Program-made: the position numbers and the translations under genes
Part shown: one piece after another, positions 1 through 8,693 of the stretch
How positions within the stretch are numbered: position 1 is the first letter of the stretch
Layout of the letters: each line of letters starts with the position of its first letter
Source: Salicibibacter cibarius
Lineage (GTDB): Bacteria > Bacillota > Bacilli > Bacillales > Marinococcaceae
Length of the DNA: 64,000 nt
Assembly (NCBI RefSeq): GCF_016495725.1
Contig: NZ_CP054705.1
Coordinates: forward strand, 4,449,311 to 4,513,310
Reading direction: 5' to 3'
The notes under the pieces: model-generated
Database searches by the model: none
The model's input: the letters and a program-made list of their open reading frames with translations, nothing else
Told to the model about the DNA's origin: nothing

Positions 1-219
1 AAGTACGCGGGATATGTCAAGCAAGTCATCACCGGCTCCGTCGGTTTTGACGATTGGGAATGGGGCGTGACCTTATTCGCCCACGACGTCCTTCAATTTA
101 AAAAGCTTGTCTATGAAATGCGTTTTGACGAAGCATCCGCGCGCTTTGCCGAGTTCGGCCCTTTCTATGTAGGAAATGTATTGAAAAAAGATAAAATTAC
201 AGGTTATTTCCAAGTATAA
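1..219 (+). CDS. hemQ: Coproheme decarboxylase HemQ, C-terminal part
   Basis: Partial gene cut by the window start; 72 residues remain, ending GYFQV. HemQ (chlorite-dismutase fold) converts coproheme to protoheme in the Gram-positive haem pathway. The segments [18 protein letters not shown] and [16 protein letters not shown] match the conserved C-terminus of Bacillus YwfI/HemQ as I remember it. A strong terminator hairpin follows 80 bases downstream. The start and most of the active site lie outside the window, so intactness cannot be judged. Confidence 0.85.
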   Translation, partial: KYAGYVKQVITGSVGFDDWEWGVTLFAHDVLQFKKLVYEMRFDEASARFAEFGPFYVGNVLKKDKITGYFQV

Positions 220-300
220 TTATCGGAATACACCTTGACAAATGCTGTCGCTTCTTTTATCTTTTAATGTATTCCAGTAAGTAAGATAAGGTTGAGCAAT

Positions 301-342
301 GGATATTTTCCCCTTCCATTGAAGGTGAAAATATCCTTTTTT
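301..342 (+). terminator. Rho-independent terminator after hemQ
   Basis: Inverted arms GGATATTTTC and GAAAATATCC with inner CCTTC/GAAGG pairing are followed by TTTTTT. It ends hemQ transcription. It also stands 118 bases ahead of metE, so it could act as an attenuator, but no SAM-riboswitch or T-box signature is visible around it. Confidence 0.8.
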
Positions 343-343
343 A

Positions 344-435
344 GCAGGTAAGAAAGTGAAAATCAGCTTTCTTACCTGCATAAGTGAAACTAAGGCTTTC
401 GCCATAAAAACTTGGCGAAAAGCCAAGTTTGCTAA
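344..435 (+). repeat. Interspersed stem-loop element, copy 1
   Basis: A perfect 13-base hairpin (GCAGGTAAGAAAG at 344-356, its complement at 367-379) is followed at once by ATAAGTGAAACTAAGG and a core in which GGCTTTCGCCA can pair with TTGGCGAAAAGCC, or AACTTGGC with GCCAAGTT. The same core recurs at 18.6, 46.5 and 62.4 kb, each time after a different hairpin. Here it ends about 10 bases before the metE ribosome binding site. Confidence 0.75.
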
Positions 436-459
436 CTACATGTACAGGAGGAGATACGA

Positions 460-2727
460 TTGAAAACGAGTTTGTTGGGATACCCCCGTATTGGAGAGAA
501 ACGGGAATGGAAAAAAGCGCTGGAGGCACATTGGGCCGGAAATTTAAGTAGCGAAGACCTTCATGCCGAAATGAAACATATTCGCTTAAACCACTTGAAA
601 AAACAACAGGACGCCGGCATCGAAACGATCCCGGTCGGCGACTTTACGTATTATGATCATATTCTCGATGCCACCGCCATGTTCGGATTGGTCCCGGATC
701 GCTTTGAATACGACGGCGGAAACGTTTCTTTAGAGACGTACTTCGCAATGGCCAGAGGAAATGAAGACGTACCTGCCTCCGAAATGACGAAATGGTACAA
801 CACGAATTACCATTACATCGTGCCCGAAATCGGAAACAAAACACCGACATTAACCGAAAACTACTTGCTCGATGCTTACAAGGAAGCAAAAGAAGAACTA
901 GGGATAGAAGGAAAACCGGTCATCATCGGCCCTTATTCATTTCTGAAATTGGCAAAACATTATAAGAACGACGCGTTTCCCGAATTGCTCAGCCAATTAA
1001 CCGACGTTTATGTTCAACTTTTTCAAGCGCTGAACGATGAAGGCGTTCAATGGGTACAAGTGGACGAGCCTTCCCTTGTCACGACGATTCCGGAAGAAGA
1101 CCTTCCACTGATTCTCAAAACCTATGAAACGTTGCAAAAAGAAGTGCCGCAACTTAACGTTTTATTACAAACGTATTTTGAAGCTGTCGGCCATTATGAA
1201 AAAGTCATCGAACTCCCGGTTGCCGGCATCGGATTAGACTTTGTCCACGATCAAGGCAAGAACTTGCATGCCTTGCAAACGCACGGCTTTCCGGAAGATA
1301 AAGTGCTCGGAGCAGGGGTCATCGACGGCCGCAACATTTGGAAGGCAAAACTTAAAGATAAGCTTGTGCTCGTAAAGGAAATTCAAAAATATGTGGGCGA
1401 CGATAAGGTTTGGCTTCAAACATCCGCGAGCTTGCTACATACCCCGGTGACCGTGGAAAATGAGCCGACGCTTGATGAAACCTTGAAACAGGCCCTTTCA
1501 TTTGCCGACGAGAAAATGGAAGAGCTTCGTACGTTGCAACAATTGGGTCTCGGGGAATCTGAAACCAATGAGAAACGATTATTGGAAGACAACGAAGAAA
1601 TTTTTGCCGCGCTTAAAACAAAGGGTTGGCGCAAGGAAGAACCGGATACCGCGACCTCAAAAGGCGTTGGACGCCCGCTAAGCTATGAAGAGCGCCGCAA
1701 AAAACAATTGGAAAAATGGCCATTGCCGAAGCTTCCCACGACGACGATCGGAAGCTTTCCGCAAACTCGGGACGTTCGCCGCTTACGCGCCCGTTTAAAA
1801 AAAGGAGAGCTTACACGCTCGGAATACCAATCCGCCATCCAATCCCACATCAAGACGTGGATTGATCACCAGGAAGAGATCGGTTTAGACGTACTCGTCC
1901 ACGGTGAATTTGAGCGAAACGATATGGTCGAATACTTTGGCGAGCGTCTGGAAGGCTTTGCTTTTACAAAAAACGCCTGGGTACAATCCTACGGCTCTCG
2001 CGGGGTGAAACCTCCGATCATCTACGGGGATGTACGTTTCACAGAACCGATGACCGTGGAAGAAACCGTCTATGCCCAGTCATTGACGGACAAACCTGTC
2101 AAAGGCATGCTTACCGGACCTGTCACGATTCTCAATTGGTCCTTTGAACGAGACGATCTGCCGAAGCAACAAGTTGCTTTTCAAATTGCAGAGGCGATTA
2201 AAGAAGAAGTTAGCGCCCTGGAGGACGCCGGCATTGAAATGATTCAAATCGATGAACCTGCCTTGCGTGAGGGGCTGCCACTTAAACGTGAAAATTGGTC
2301 TACCTATTTGGAATGGGCCGTGCAAGCATTCAGACTCAGCTCTTCCCATGTGGAAAATACAACCCAAATTCACACCCATATGTGCTACAGTGAATTTCAG
2401 GATATTATCGATGCGATCAGCGCCCTTGATGCCGATGTCATCTCTATTGAAACATCGAGAAGCCAAGGCGATATTCTGGAAACATTCGAAGACAATGTTT
2501 ATGACAAAGGGATCGGCCTTGGGGTTTACGACATTCACAGCCCGCGAGTCCCATCGGAAGAGGAAATGCTTCACATCATACGTCGCGCGCTCAGCGTCCT
2601 GCCTGCCGACCTTTTCTGGGTCAATCCGGATTGCGGCTTAAAAACCCGCAATGAAGAAGAAACTGTTGCCGCGCTGAAAAAAATGGTGAATGCCGCCGAA
2701 AAAGCACGCGCGGAAGTAACAACCTAA
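460..2727 (+). CDS. metE: Cobalamin-independent methionine synthase
   Basis: 755 residues, the normal MetE length. It transfers a methyl group from methyl-tetrahydrofolate triglutamate to homocysteine, the last step of methionine synthesis, in the cytosol. The N-terminal barrel (to about 370) and C-terminal barrel (from about 420, starting LPTTTIGSFPQT) are both present. Zinc ligands sit in IHTHMCYSEF and NPDCGLKTRNEEE. The start is TTG, with the strong site CAGGAGGAG 7 bases upstream. Many Bacillus metE genes have a SAM riboswitch; here the leader is only about 120 bases after a terminator and holds hairpins instead. Confidence 0.97.
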   Translation: MKTSLLGYPRIGEKREWKKALEAHWAGNLSSEDLHAEMKHIRLNHLKKQQDAGIETIPVGDFTYYDHILDATAMFGLVPDRFEYDGGNVSLETYFAMARGNEDVPASEMTKWYNTNYHYIVPEIGNKTPTLTENYLLDAYKEAKEELGIEGKPVIIGPYSFLKLAKHYKNDAFPELLSQLTDVYVQLFQALNDEGVQWVQVDEPSLVTTIPEEDLPLILKTYETLQKEVPQLNVLLQTYFEAVGHYEKVIELPVAGIGLDFVHDQGKNLHALQTHGFPEDKVLGAGVIDGRNIWKAKLKDKLVLVKEIQKYVGDDKVWLQTSASLLHTPVTVENEPTLDETLKQALSFADEKMEELRTLQQLGLGESETNEKRLLEDNEEIFAALKTKGWRKEEPDTATSKGVGRPLSYEERRKKQLEKWPLPKLPTTTIGSFPQTRDVRRLRARLKKGELTRSEYQSAIQSHIKTWIDHQEEIGLDVLVHGEFERNDMVEYFGERLEGFAFTKNAWVQSYGSRGVKPPIIYGDVRFTEPMTVEETVYAQSLTDKPVKGMLTGPVTILNWSFERDDLPKQQVAFQIAEAIKEEVSALEDAGIEMIQIDEPALREGLPLKRENWSTYLEWAVQAFRLSSSHVENTTQIHTHMCYSEFQDIIDAISALDADVISIETSRSQGDILETFEDNVYDKGIGLGVYDIHSPRVPSEEEMLHIIRRALSVLPADLFWVNPDCGLKTRNEEETVAALKKMVNAAEKARAEVTT

Positions 2728-2746
2728 TATTGGGCAGCAGAAAATC

Positions 2747-2783
2747 ACGAGCCTCCCGCGTACAGCGCGGAGGCTCGTTTTGG
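2747..2783 (+). terminator. Terminator of metE
   Basis: ACGAGCCTCC and GGAGGCTCGT pair around CGCGTACAGCGC, followed by TTTTGGTTT. Confidence 0.85.
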
Positions 2784-2869
2784 TTTGTCGAGAGGAGTAG
2801 ACGTCGCAGTTGATCAGAATGGGTGGAGGTTGCCTAACATTCGAAGAATTGTGGGATGAAGGGTGAAAA

Positions 2870-3256
2870 ACGGTTGCAAGGAGCCATGTCGCGATCGTAT
2901 TTGGAAGCAACGAGTGAAATACAATCGCAAAACGCCATGTCGCGATCATATTTGGAAGCGGCGTGCGAAATACAATCGCAAAACGCCATGTCGCGATCAT
3001 ATTTGGAAACGGCGTGCGAAATACAATCGCAATGCGCCACGTCACGATCATATTTGGAAACGGCATGCGAAATACAATCGCAAAACGCCACGTTGCGATC
3101 GTATTTGGAAGCGGCGTGCGAAATACAATCGCAATGCGCCACGTCGCGATCATATTTGGAAGCGGCGAGTGAAATACAATCACAAAACGCCACGTCGCGA
3201 TTAAATCTTTAGAATGCCTTCAAAATATGACCACAAAAGCCCATACCGCGATCAGG
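2870..3256. repeat. Tandem array, 51-bp period (array A)
   Basis: The string GCGATC(A/G) and its variants start at 2891, 2942, 2993, 3044, 3095, 3146 and 3197, always 51 bases apart, with a degenerate eighth copy in register at 3248. Each unit has arms GCGATCATATTT and AAATACAATCGC (10-11 of 12 paired) around a 14-base loop. Because 51 is a multiple of 3 and no stop falls inside a unit, several frames on both strands stay open; I do not think any is a gene. The flanks 2784-2870 and 3257-3327 show nothing else. Confidence 0.9.
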
Positions 3257-3327
3257 TTTTAGGGCGGGGCAATCGGCTGCCTATTTGAAATACCCAAGTG
3301 CAACACCCTATCCATGTATCTAAGAAC

Positions 3328-3777
3328 TCACCGTTCATAGTTGTATTTTTCTTCTACGCTCTGATCTTCCCGGTGGATAATTAACTGAGTGCCTTTGTTT
3401 CGGGCAATTTCACGGCCGCGTGTGATGGCTTCCTTTTTATTTTCATACACTTCCGATGGTTGGTGAGCACCTTCCGCTTGTACGGCCCATCCCCCATTCA
3501 CATGCGGGGTCACAAATTGCGGGCGTTCAAGCAATTCCGGACGACTGCTATACCGATCATTTTCCGGTGCCGTATCGTCTTTTTTCAAAAACTGCTGAAT
3601 TTCCGACTCACTGGCATTTTGATGCCACTCCTTCGCTTGTTCGGTGGCAATCGGAATCGCCCTCCCTTCGTCATGGCCATCCTCAAGCATGGCATTGCCG
3701 ATTTCTATGGCCTTTTTTCGAACGGCTTGATTCATGTTTTTCCAGGAACTTGGATAGTCGTTCATATTCCATGGCAT
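3328..3777 (-). CDS. DUF2188-containing protein, YdaT-like
   Basis: 149 residues. The N-terminus MPWNMNDYPSSWKNM with the segment GRAIPIATEQAKEWH matches B. subtilis YdaT-type proteins (general-stress associated, unknown function). The C-terminal part (VTPHVNGGWAVQAEGAHQ to GTQLIIHRED) is a DUF2188 domain. I chose ATG at 3777 because GAGGTGATAGGT lies just upstream; the open frame extends three codons further to a GTG inside that site. It stands alone, convergent with metE across array A. Confidence 0.8.
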   Translation of the reverse strand: MPWNMNDYPSSWKNMNQAVRKKAIEIGNAMLEDGHDEGRAIPIATEQAKEWHQNASESEIQQFLKKDDTAPENDRYSSRPELLERPQFVTPHVNGGWAVQAEGAHQPSEVYENKKEAITRGREIARNKGTQLIIHREDQSVEEKYNYER

Positions 3778-3898
3778 ACCTATCACCTCTGTTTTGGGTT
3801 TAGCCTTTTAAACGAAAAATAAAACATATATGCTTTCTTGAATCATATAGTGTAATAGTGCGCAGTGGAAACACGACACCACTTGGGGGTGGCCATGT

Positions 3899-4321
3899 AT
3901 GGCAGTCATAAAGGCTACTGAACAGGATGTGCAAGTACTCGCCCGCTTAATGCGAGCGGAAGCGGAAGGCGAGGGTAATTTGGGAATGCTCAATGCAGGC
4001 ACTACGATGGTTAACCGCGTACGTTTTCACTGTTCGGATTTTGAAGATATCCGTACGATCGATCAGATGGCCTTTCAATCTCCGGGAGGGTTTGAAGCCG
4101 TTCAAAAAGGTCCCTTCTATCAACGTGCACGGGATCATGAAATCCAACTTGCTCGTCGTCTTATTCAAGGCGAACGTTTCCATCCCGCTCAACGGTCTCT
4201 TTGGTTTTTTCGACCACCCGGCGATTGTGACCCTGATTGGTTTGGCCAACCACTCATCGGCCGTTATAAACTGCATTGTTTTTATGAGCCTTTACCCGAG
4301 GAATGTCCGGAAATGGTATAA
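3899..4321 (+). CDS. cwlJ: Spore cortex-lytic cell wall hydrolase CwlJ
   Basis: 140 residues, close to B. subtilis CwlJ (142). It degrades spore cortex peptidoglycan during germination and is the enzyme triggered by Ca-dipicolinate. The hydrolase_2 fold is seen in ARLMRAEAEGEGNLGMLNAGTTMVNR (catalytic Glu region) and the conserved end LIGRYKLHCFYEP. GGGGGTGG precedes the ATG. It is followed 27 bases later by gerQ, whose product is needed for CwlJ to stay in the spore coat, so the two form a functional operon. Confidence 0.93.
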   Translation: MAVIKATEQDVQVLARLMRAEAEGEGNLGMLNAGTTMVNRVRFHCSDFEDIRTIDQMAFQSPGGFEAVQKGPFYQRARDHEIQLARRLIQGERFHPAQRSLWFFRPPGDCDPDWFGQPLIGRYKLHCFYEPLPEECPEMV

Positions 4322-4348
4322 AAGAAACTTAAAAAGGAGGCAAGTTCT

Positions 4349-4798
4349 ATGTACGTAAACCCTTGGTATGGGTACTATCCGTATTATCCGCAACAGTATG
4401 GCATGCCTGTTTTCGACCAAGACGGATTTCGACAAGAGCAGATGAACCAACAGCAACAACAGCAAATGAATCAACAAATGCAACAGCAGCAAGTGGGAGA
4501 GCTTCCGGTTGAACAATCGTACATCGAGAATATTTTACGCTTAAACTTGGGCAAGGATGCAAGAGTGTATATGACGTTTGGAAATGGCGGCAATCAACAG
4601 TCCCAAGTGTTTGAGGGCAGGTTGGAGGCAGCCGGGCGTGACCATATCATTATCGTCGATGATGACACCGGCAGACGTTATCTCCTGCTTATGGTGTACC
4701 TCGATTACGTGACGTTCGATGAACCTCTGGATTACGAGTATCCGTTTGCCAATGAAGGAGAAGCTGGGCAGCAGCTAGCTCAATACCCTCCCCGTTAA
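4349..4798 (+). CDS. gerQ: Spore coat protein GerQ
   Basis: 149 residues. The N-terminal third is low in complexity (Tyr/Pro then runs of Gln with Met), typical of GerQ, followed by the conserved domain QSYIENILRLNLGKDARVY through YLLLMVYLDYVTFDEPL. GerQ is a coat protein cross-linked by transglutaminase and anchors CwlJ. The Gln-rich tract from about 32 to 50 could be a cross-linking substrate. The strong site AAAAAGGAGG precedes the ATG. It lies in an operon with cwlJ. Confidence 0.93.
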   Translation: MYVNPWYGYYPYYPQQYGMPVFDQDGFRQEQMNQQQQQQMNQQMQQQQVGELPVEQSYIENILRLNLGKDARVYMTFGNGGNQQSQVFEGRLEAAGRDHIIIVDDDTGRRYLLLMVYLDYVTFDEPLDYEYPFANEGEAGQQLAQYPPR

Positions 4799-4805
4799 GA
4801 TTAAG

Positions 4806-4827
4806 GCGGCCAAAACGGCCGCTTTTT
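4806..4827 (+). terminator. Terminator of cwlJ-gerQ
   Basis: GCGGCC and GGCCGC pair around AAAAC, then TTTTT. Confidence 0.8.
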
Positions 4828-5020
4828 ACATACTAGGAGCATTTTTCTCCGATTGGAGGCAAAGGCTAATTAGAAAAGTTGTGTGAAGTTTTGGGTATGG
4901 TCACATTCCGCTTCCGCTTTCTTTCTTTTGACAGTTAAACTTCTTTTCAGCTAATGTGTAATAAGGAAAAACGGCTAAATCGCCGCTTCCTGTGCCTATT
5001 TTTATCGAAGGAGAAGGGCA

Positions 5021-6796
5021 ATGCGCGAAAGCACTTTGGATGCAAAACCACGGAAACAAAGCGTGCGCCAAATGTTTAAGGACTTGTTTTCCCGAGTCCG
5101 GCCGCATTGGCGTCTGATTTTGATTGCTGTCATTGCTGTACTGTTCGTCGCCTTAATTGAGTTTGCAATCCCCCAGTTTATCCAATATACGATTGATGTT
5201 GTCATTCCCGGAGCACAATTGGACATGCTCGTCTGGATCATTGCCGGCATTATTGGCGGGGCCGCCCTTCTTATTGGTTTTCAATTCGCGGGAAGTTATA
5301 TCATGGCCATCGTCGGCCAACGGGCTCTTTTTGATCTCCGAAATGAACTATACAGCCATATGCAACATGCCGATGTTTCCTTTTTTGACAATAACCGCAC
5401 CGGAGATTTAATGTCGCGGATGACCAATGACGTGAATATGTTGCAGCAATTGCTTGCTTCCGGTCTCTTGAATTTACTGACCGATATCTTCATTTTCATC
5501 GCGATCTCTACTTATATGTTTTATGTGAACTGGCAGCTTGCCGTTCTGATCTTGTTAACGTTTCCCCTTCTTTTTTATTTGACACGTTATTTTGCCAAAC
5601 GTATTCGTACCGCTTACTGGTGGGTCCAGGGGAGCCTTGCCGAAATGAATAATCATTTGCAAGACACATTCTCGGGTATTCGTCTCGTCAAATCGTTTGC
5701 CATGGAGCACTATGAAGAAGAACGATTTTCAAACCGGAATGAAGCAAACCGAAAAGCAAACATCAACGCAGCGAAAAACTTTTCTTTATTCGGTCCGCTC
5801 GTCAATTTCACCAATTATCTTGGGATGGCCATCGTTGTTGTGTTTGGTGCTTGGCAAACGATCGGCGGGGAAATGACGGTCGGAATGATCGCCACCTTTA
5901 TCGTGTATGTGCGTCTTTTGCAAAATCCAATCCGCCGGGTCAGCCGATTAATGAACACCATTCAACAGGCAGCCGCTGCCTATGACCGCATTATGGCTAT
6001 CTTGGAGACACAACCGTCCATTCAAAATCCGGAAAATGCGGGCACTCTTTCCATTCGTGATGGAGATGTCAAGTTCCACCACGTTTCTTTTGCCTACGAA
6101 GATGAAGCCGTCATCAAAAATATCGATGTCCATTTTCAAGCCGGTAAAACGACCGCGATTGTGGGACCTTCGGGTTCCGGAAAAACGACCTTAACGCAAT
6201 TGATCAGTCGTTTTTACGATCCAACTGCAGGCACGATCACCATCGATGGCACGCGTATCGATGCCGTTACGCTTTCATCCCTTCGTTCTCAAATCGGCGT
6301 TGTCAGCCAAGACGTTGTGTTATTTAACGGCTCCATTCGTGATAATATTGCGTACGGTTTGCCGGATGCAACGCTAGCCGATGTTCAACAAGTAGCACGT
6401 ATCGCTGATGCGGAAACATTTATTAATAAGCTTTCGGACGGGTATGACACCACAGTCGGCGAAAGAGGTGTCAAGCTTTCCGGCGGGCAAAAACAACGAA
6501 TTTCCATCGCCCGTGCCCTTTTAAAAGACCCGGCAATTATTTTGCTTGATGAAGCCACCTCTTCTCTGGATACGGAAGCGGAAAAAACGATTCAAGCAGG
6601 CTTGGACCAATTGTTGGAAAATCGCACGGCTCTCGTGATTGCCCACCGGCTTTCTACGATTCAAAATGCCCACCATATTATCGTCCTTGATGACGGACAA
6701 GTGGCGGAACAAGGAACGCATCAGGACTTACTGGCAAAAAACGGACGCTACCAACGGTTGTACTATTCGCAATTTCATCAGCAGGTTTTCAGCTAA
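5021..6796 (+). CDS. ABC exporter, fused membrane and ATPase domains
   Basis: 591 residues, a homodimeric-type half transporter of the multidrug/lipid exporter family (MsbA/BmrA/YfiB-like). Six membrane segments occupy about residues 30-320. The nucleotide-binding domain has Walker A GPSGSGKTT, the Q-loop in VVSQD, signature LSGGQKQR, Walker B IILLDEATS and the switch His in VIAHRLST. GAAGGAGAAGGG precedes the ATG. The substrate cannot be told from sequence. It is monocistronic: 220 bases separate it from gerQ and 150 from the ferredoxin gene. Confidence 0.9.
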   Translation: MRESTLDAKPRKQSVRQMFKDLFSRVRPHWRLILIAVIAVLFVALIEFAIPQFIQYTIDVVIPGAQLDMLVWIIAGIIGGAALLIGFQFAGSYIMAIVGQRALFDLRNELYSHMQHADVSFFDNNRTGDLMSRMTNDVNMLQQLLASGLLNLLTDIFIFIAISTYMFYVNWQLAVLILLTFPLLFYLTRYFAKRIRTAYWWVQGSLAEMNNHLQDTFSGIRLVKSFAMEHYEEERFSNRNEANRKANINAAKNFSLFGPLVNFTNYLGMAIVVVFGAWQTIGGEMTVGMIATFIVYVRLLQNPIRRVSRLMNTIQQAAAAYDRIMAILETQPSIQNPENAGTLSIRDGDVKFHHVSFAYEDEAVIKNIDVHFQAGKTTAIVGPSGSGKTTLTQLISRFYDPTAGTITIDGTRIDAVTLSSLRSQIGVVSQDVVLFNGSIRDNIAYGLPDATLADVQQVARIADAETFINKLSDGYDTTVGERGVKLSGGQKQRISIARALLKDPAIILLDEATSSLDTEAEKTIQAGLDQLLENRTALVIAHRLSTIQNAHHIIVLDDGQVAEQGTHQDLLAKNGRYQRLYYSQFHQQVFS

Positions 6797-6920
6797 TTTT
6801 TGACATTTCTTTCCCCTTTTAGATAAACAGATATGTTACAATACGGAGCAACGTCTTATTGATGGTTATCAATATAGGCATTTTTGCTATAAAGTGTTTT
6901 ATTCCACTTCATTTATCCGT

Positions 6921-6926
6921 TATAAT
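6921..6926 (+). promoter_or_regulatory. Probable -10 box ahead of ferredoxin gene
   Basis: A perfect TATAAT lies 29 bases before the start codon. No convincing -35 box is seen at 17 bases. Confidence 0.45.
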
Positions 6927-6949
6927 CACAATAGGGAGGTGAGATACAG

Positions 6950-7186
6950 ATGCCATTCGTCATTACTTCACCCTGTGTTGAAGAAAAAAACGGGTCTTGT
7001 GTAGAAGTTTGTCCGGTTGATTGCATCGAAGAAGGAAAGGACATGTTCTACATTGATCCGGATATCTGTATAGATTGCGGGGCATGCGAACCCGTATGTC
7101 CGGTGGAAGCCATTTATCCGGACGACGAGGTACCAGAAGAAGAAGCCCAATATATCGAATTAAACCGCGCATTTTTTGAAGAATAG
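6950..7186 (+). CDS. Seven-iron ferredoxin [3Fe-4S][4Fe-4S]
   Basis: 78 residues. The first cluster motif is C-x7-C-x3-CP ([14 protein letters not shown]) and the second is [12 protein letters not shown], the pattern of Bacillus FdxA-type 7Fe ferredoxins, which move single electrons in the cytosol. The C-terminus is strongly acidic ([13 protein letters not shown]). It is monocistronic, with a site GGGAGGTGAG and its own terminator. Confidence 0.93.
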   Translation: MPFVITSPCVEEKNGSCVEVCPVDCIEEGKDMFYIDPDICIDCGACEPVCPVEAIYPDDEVPEEEAQYIELNRAFFEE

Positions 7187-7200
7187 GGCCGGTTTCAAGG

Positions 7201-7243
7201 GCAGGTGTTGACCCCCGAGGGTTAGTCAGCACCTGCTTTTTTT
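7201..7243 (+). terminator. Terminator of ferredoxin gene
   Basis: GCAGGTGTTGAC and its partner GTCAGCACCTGC (one G-T pair) are followed by seven T. Confidence 0.85.
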
Positions 7244-7320
7244 CTAAAGTGTCGCCATTTTTCTATGGAATTTTTAAAACTCCCATGATATAACGATAAG
7301 AGTTAGGGGGAGCTATACAT

Positions 7321-8148
7321 ATGGGAAAGATTGATGTCCACAATCTTTGGCGCGGGTTGATTATGGGAACCGTTGAAACGATTCCCGGCGTAAGCAGCGG
7401 AACGATTGCCGTGGTAATCGGTATCTATGAGCGCTTAATTGCCGCTATTAATGGCTTATCCACAAGGGAATGGAAACAAAGTTTGGCTTTTCTTATCCCG
7501 CTCGTTACCGGTATTTTTATAGCCGTATTTTCAAGTGCCAAGGTTCTCAGCTGGTTACTTGATTATTATCCGAATCAACTTTCATTTTTTTTTCTCGGAT
7601 TAATCATCGGCATTGTCCCTTTTCTGCTGAAAAAAGTTGATTATAAACGAACGTTTTCCGGCATTCATTATTTCGTTTTACTCCTATCCCTTCTACTGAT
7701 TGCACTATTTGGAATTATGCAGGACCCTGTTCAATCAAGTATACTTGGTTCGATGAGCGCGAGTGACTATCTAGCCATCTTTTTTCTCGGCTGGGTCGCG
7801 AGTTCCGCAATGATCTTGCCCGGATTAAGTGGATCTTTTATCCTGTTGGTGTTTGGTTACTATGAGACAATTATCGATGCGCTCGATCATTTTCATTTTC
7901 CGGTATTGCTCACACTCATTGCCGGCATAGGGATTGGTGTGCTCATTACGAGTAAAATCGTCCATTTCTTTTTAAACCGATTTCCGGTCGGAACGTATGC
8001 AGTCGTCACGGGGATGGTCTTAGGATCCGTGTTTGTGATCTATCGGGGAATGCCTGCAGACATTGGCGGACTCATCGCTTCGCTCGTCGTGCTTGTCATC
8101 GGCTTTTGCGTCGCCTTTTTACTTGGAAAAGTAGAGCACAAACAATAA
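7321..8148 (+). CDS. popT: DUF368 membrane protein, polyprenyl-phosphate translocase type
   Basis: 275 residues with about eight hydrophobic segments. The family signature RGLIMGTVETIPGVSSGTIA at the N-terminus and a second inverted-repeat-like motif MILPGLSGSFILLVFGYY near 160 identify DUF368. Members (PopT in S. aureus) were shown to recycle undecaprenyl-phosphate across the cytoplasmic membrane and matter most at alkaline pH, which fits the presumed lifestyle. The symbol is by family, not proven here. The next gene begins 10 bases later. Confidence 0.8.
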   Translation: MGKIDVHNLWRGLIMGTVETIPGVSSGTIAVVIGIYERLIAAINGLSTREWKQSLAFLIPLVTGIFIAVFSSAKVLSWLLDYYPNQLSFFFLGLIIGIVPFLLKKVDYKRTFSGIHYFVLLLSLLLIALFGIMQDPVQSSILGSMSASDYLAIFFLGWVASSAMILPGLSGSFILLVFGYYETIIDALDHFHFPVLLTLIAGIGIGVLITSKIVHFFLNRFPVGTYAVVTGMVLGSVFVIYRGMPADIGGLIASLVVLVIGFCVAFLLGKVEHKQ

Positions 8149-8158
8149 GGGGGCCATA

Positions 8159-8683
8159 ATGGATTATTTGACTTATTTCATTCTCGTATTTTTGGGGGCG
8201 GCTGTTCCCTTTATTGAATATATGACCGTTATTCCATTAGGGATAATTATAGGGCTCCCCCTCGTGCCTACTGTCTTTTTAGGCTTTTTAGGCAATCTTG
8301 TGACCGTGCTCCTGGTCATCATACTTGTAGATAAAATACGGGAAGTCTTAAGAAAAAGAAAAAAACAACATACGCGCCTTCCGGATACAGATGGAGAAAG
8401 CACTTCTAACCCCGAGGAAGCAAACACAACCGAGATGAATTGGGATGAATCATTTACAAGCAAACGGAGGCGACGCGCGCAAAAGCTTTGGGATAAATAC
8501 GGCTTGCCCGGCCTTACGGTAATCGGCACCGGCCTGCTCAGCAGCCATTTAACGGCACTAATGGCTTGCACCTTTGGGGGAAATCGCACGTACGTCTTTA
8601 TCTGGATGACGATCAGTCTCGCGTTATGGTCGATCATTCTCGGGATCGCTTTTCAATTGGGGATGGATGCGATTTTTAGCTAA
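8159..8683 (+). CDS. Small multidrug export-like membrane protein (PF06695 type)
   Basis: 174 residues. Two N-terminal membrane segments with the motif PFIEYMTVIPLGIIIGLP, a charged cytosolic loop (about 60-105, with KRKKQ and an acidic stretch), then KYGLPGLTVIGTGLLSSHL and two more segments. This is the Sm_multidrug_ex layout; true function unknown despite the name. The translational spacing to the DUF368 gene (10 bases) implies one operon. The E-x-x-x-x-P motif in the re-entrant-looking first helix recalls DedA-type lipid carriers, but that is only a resemblance. Confidence 0.65.
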   Translation: MDYLTYFILVFLGAAVPFIEYMTVIPLGIIIGLPLVPTVFLGFLGNLVTVLLVIILVDKIREVLRKRKKQHTRLPDTDGESTSNPEEANTTEMNWDESFTSKRRRRAQKLWDKYGLPGLTVIGTGLLSSHLTALMACTFGGNRTYVFIWMTISLALWSIILGIAFQLGMDAIFS

Positions 8684-8693
8684 TAACTCCGAA

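Noticed and set aside
220..459. SAM riboswitch or T-box ahead of metE
   Set aside because: No SAM-I core and no T-box TGGNACCGCG sequence; the space is occupied by hairpins of a repeated element.
2080..2574. 164-codon minus-strand frame inside metE
   Set aside because: Shadow of a strongly conserved metE reading frame.
2638..3212. Several overlapping 60-180-codon open frames on both strands with 17-residue repeats
   Set aside because: They all come from the 51-bp tandem array; several frames are open at once, there is no proper ribosome binding site, and one runs into the metE stop.
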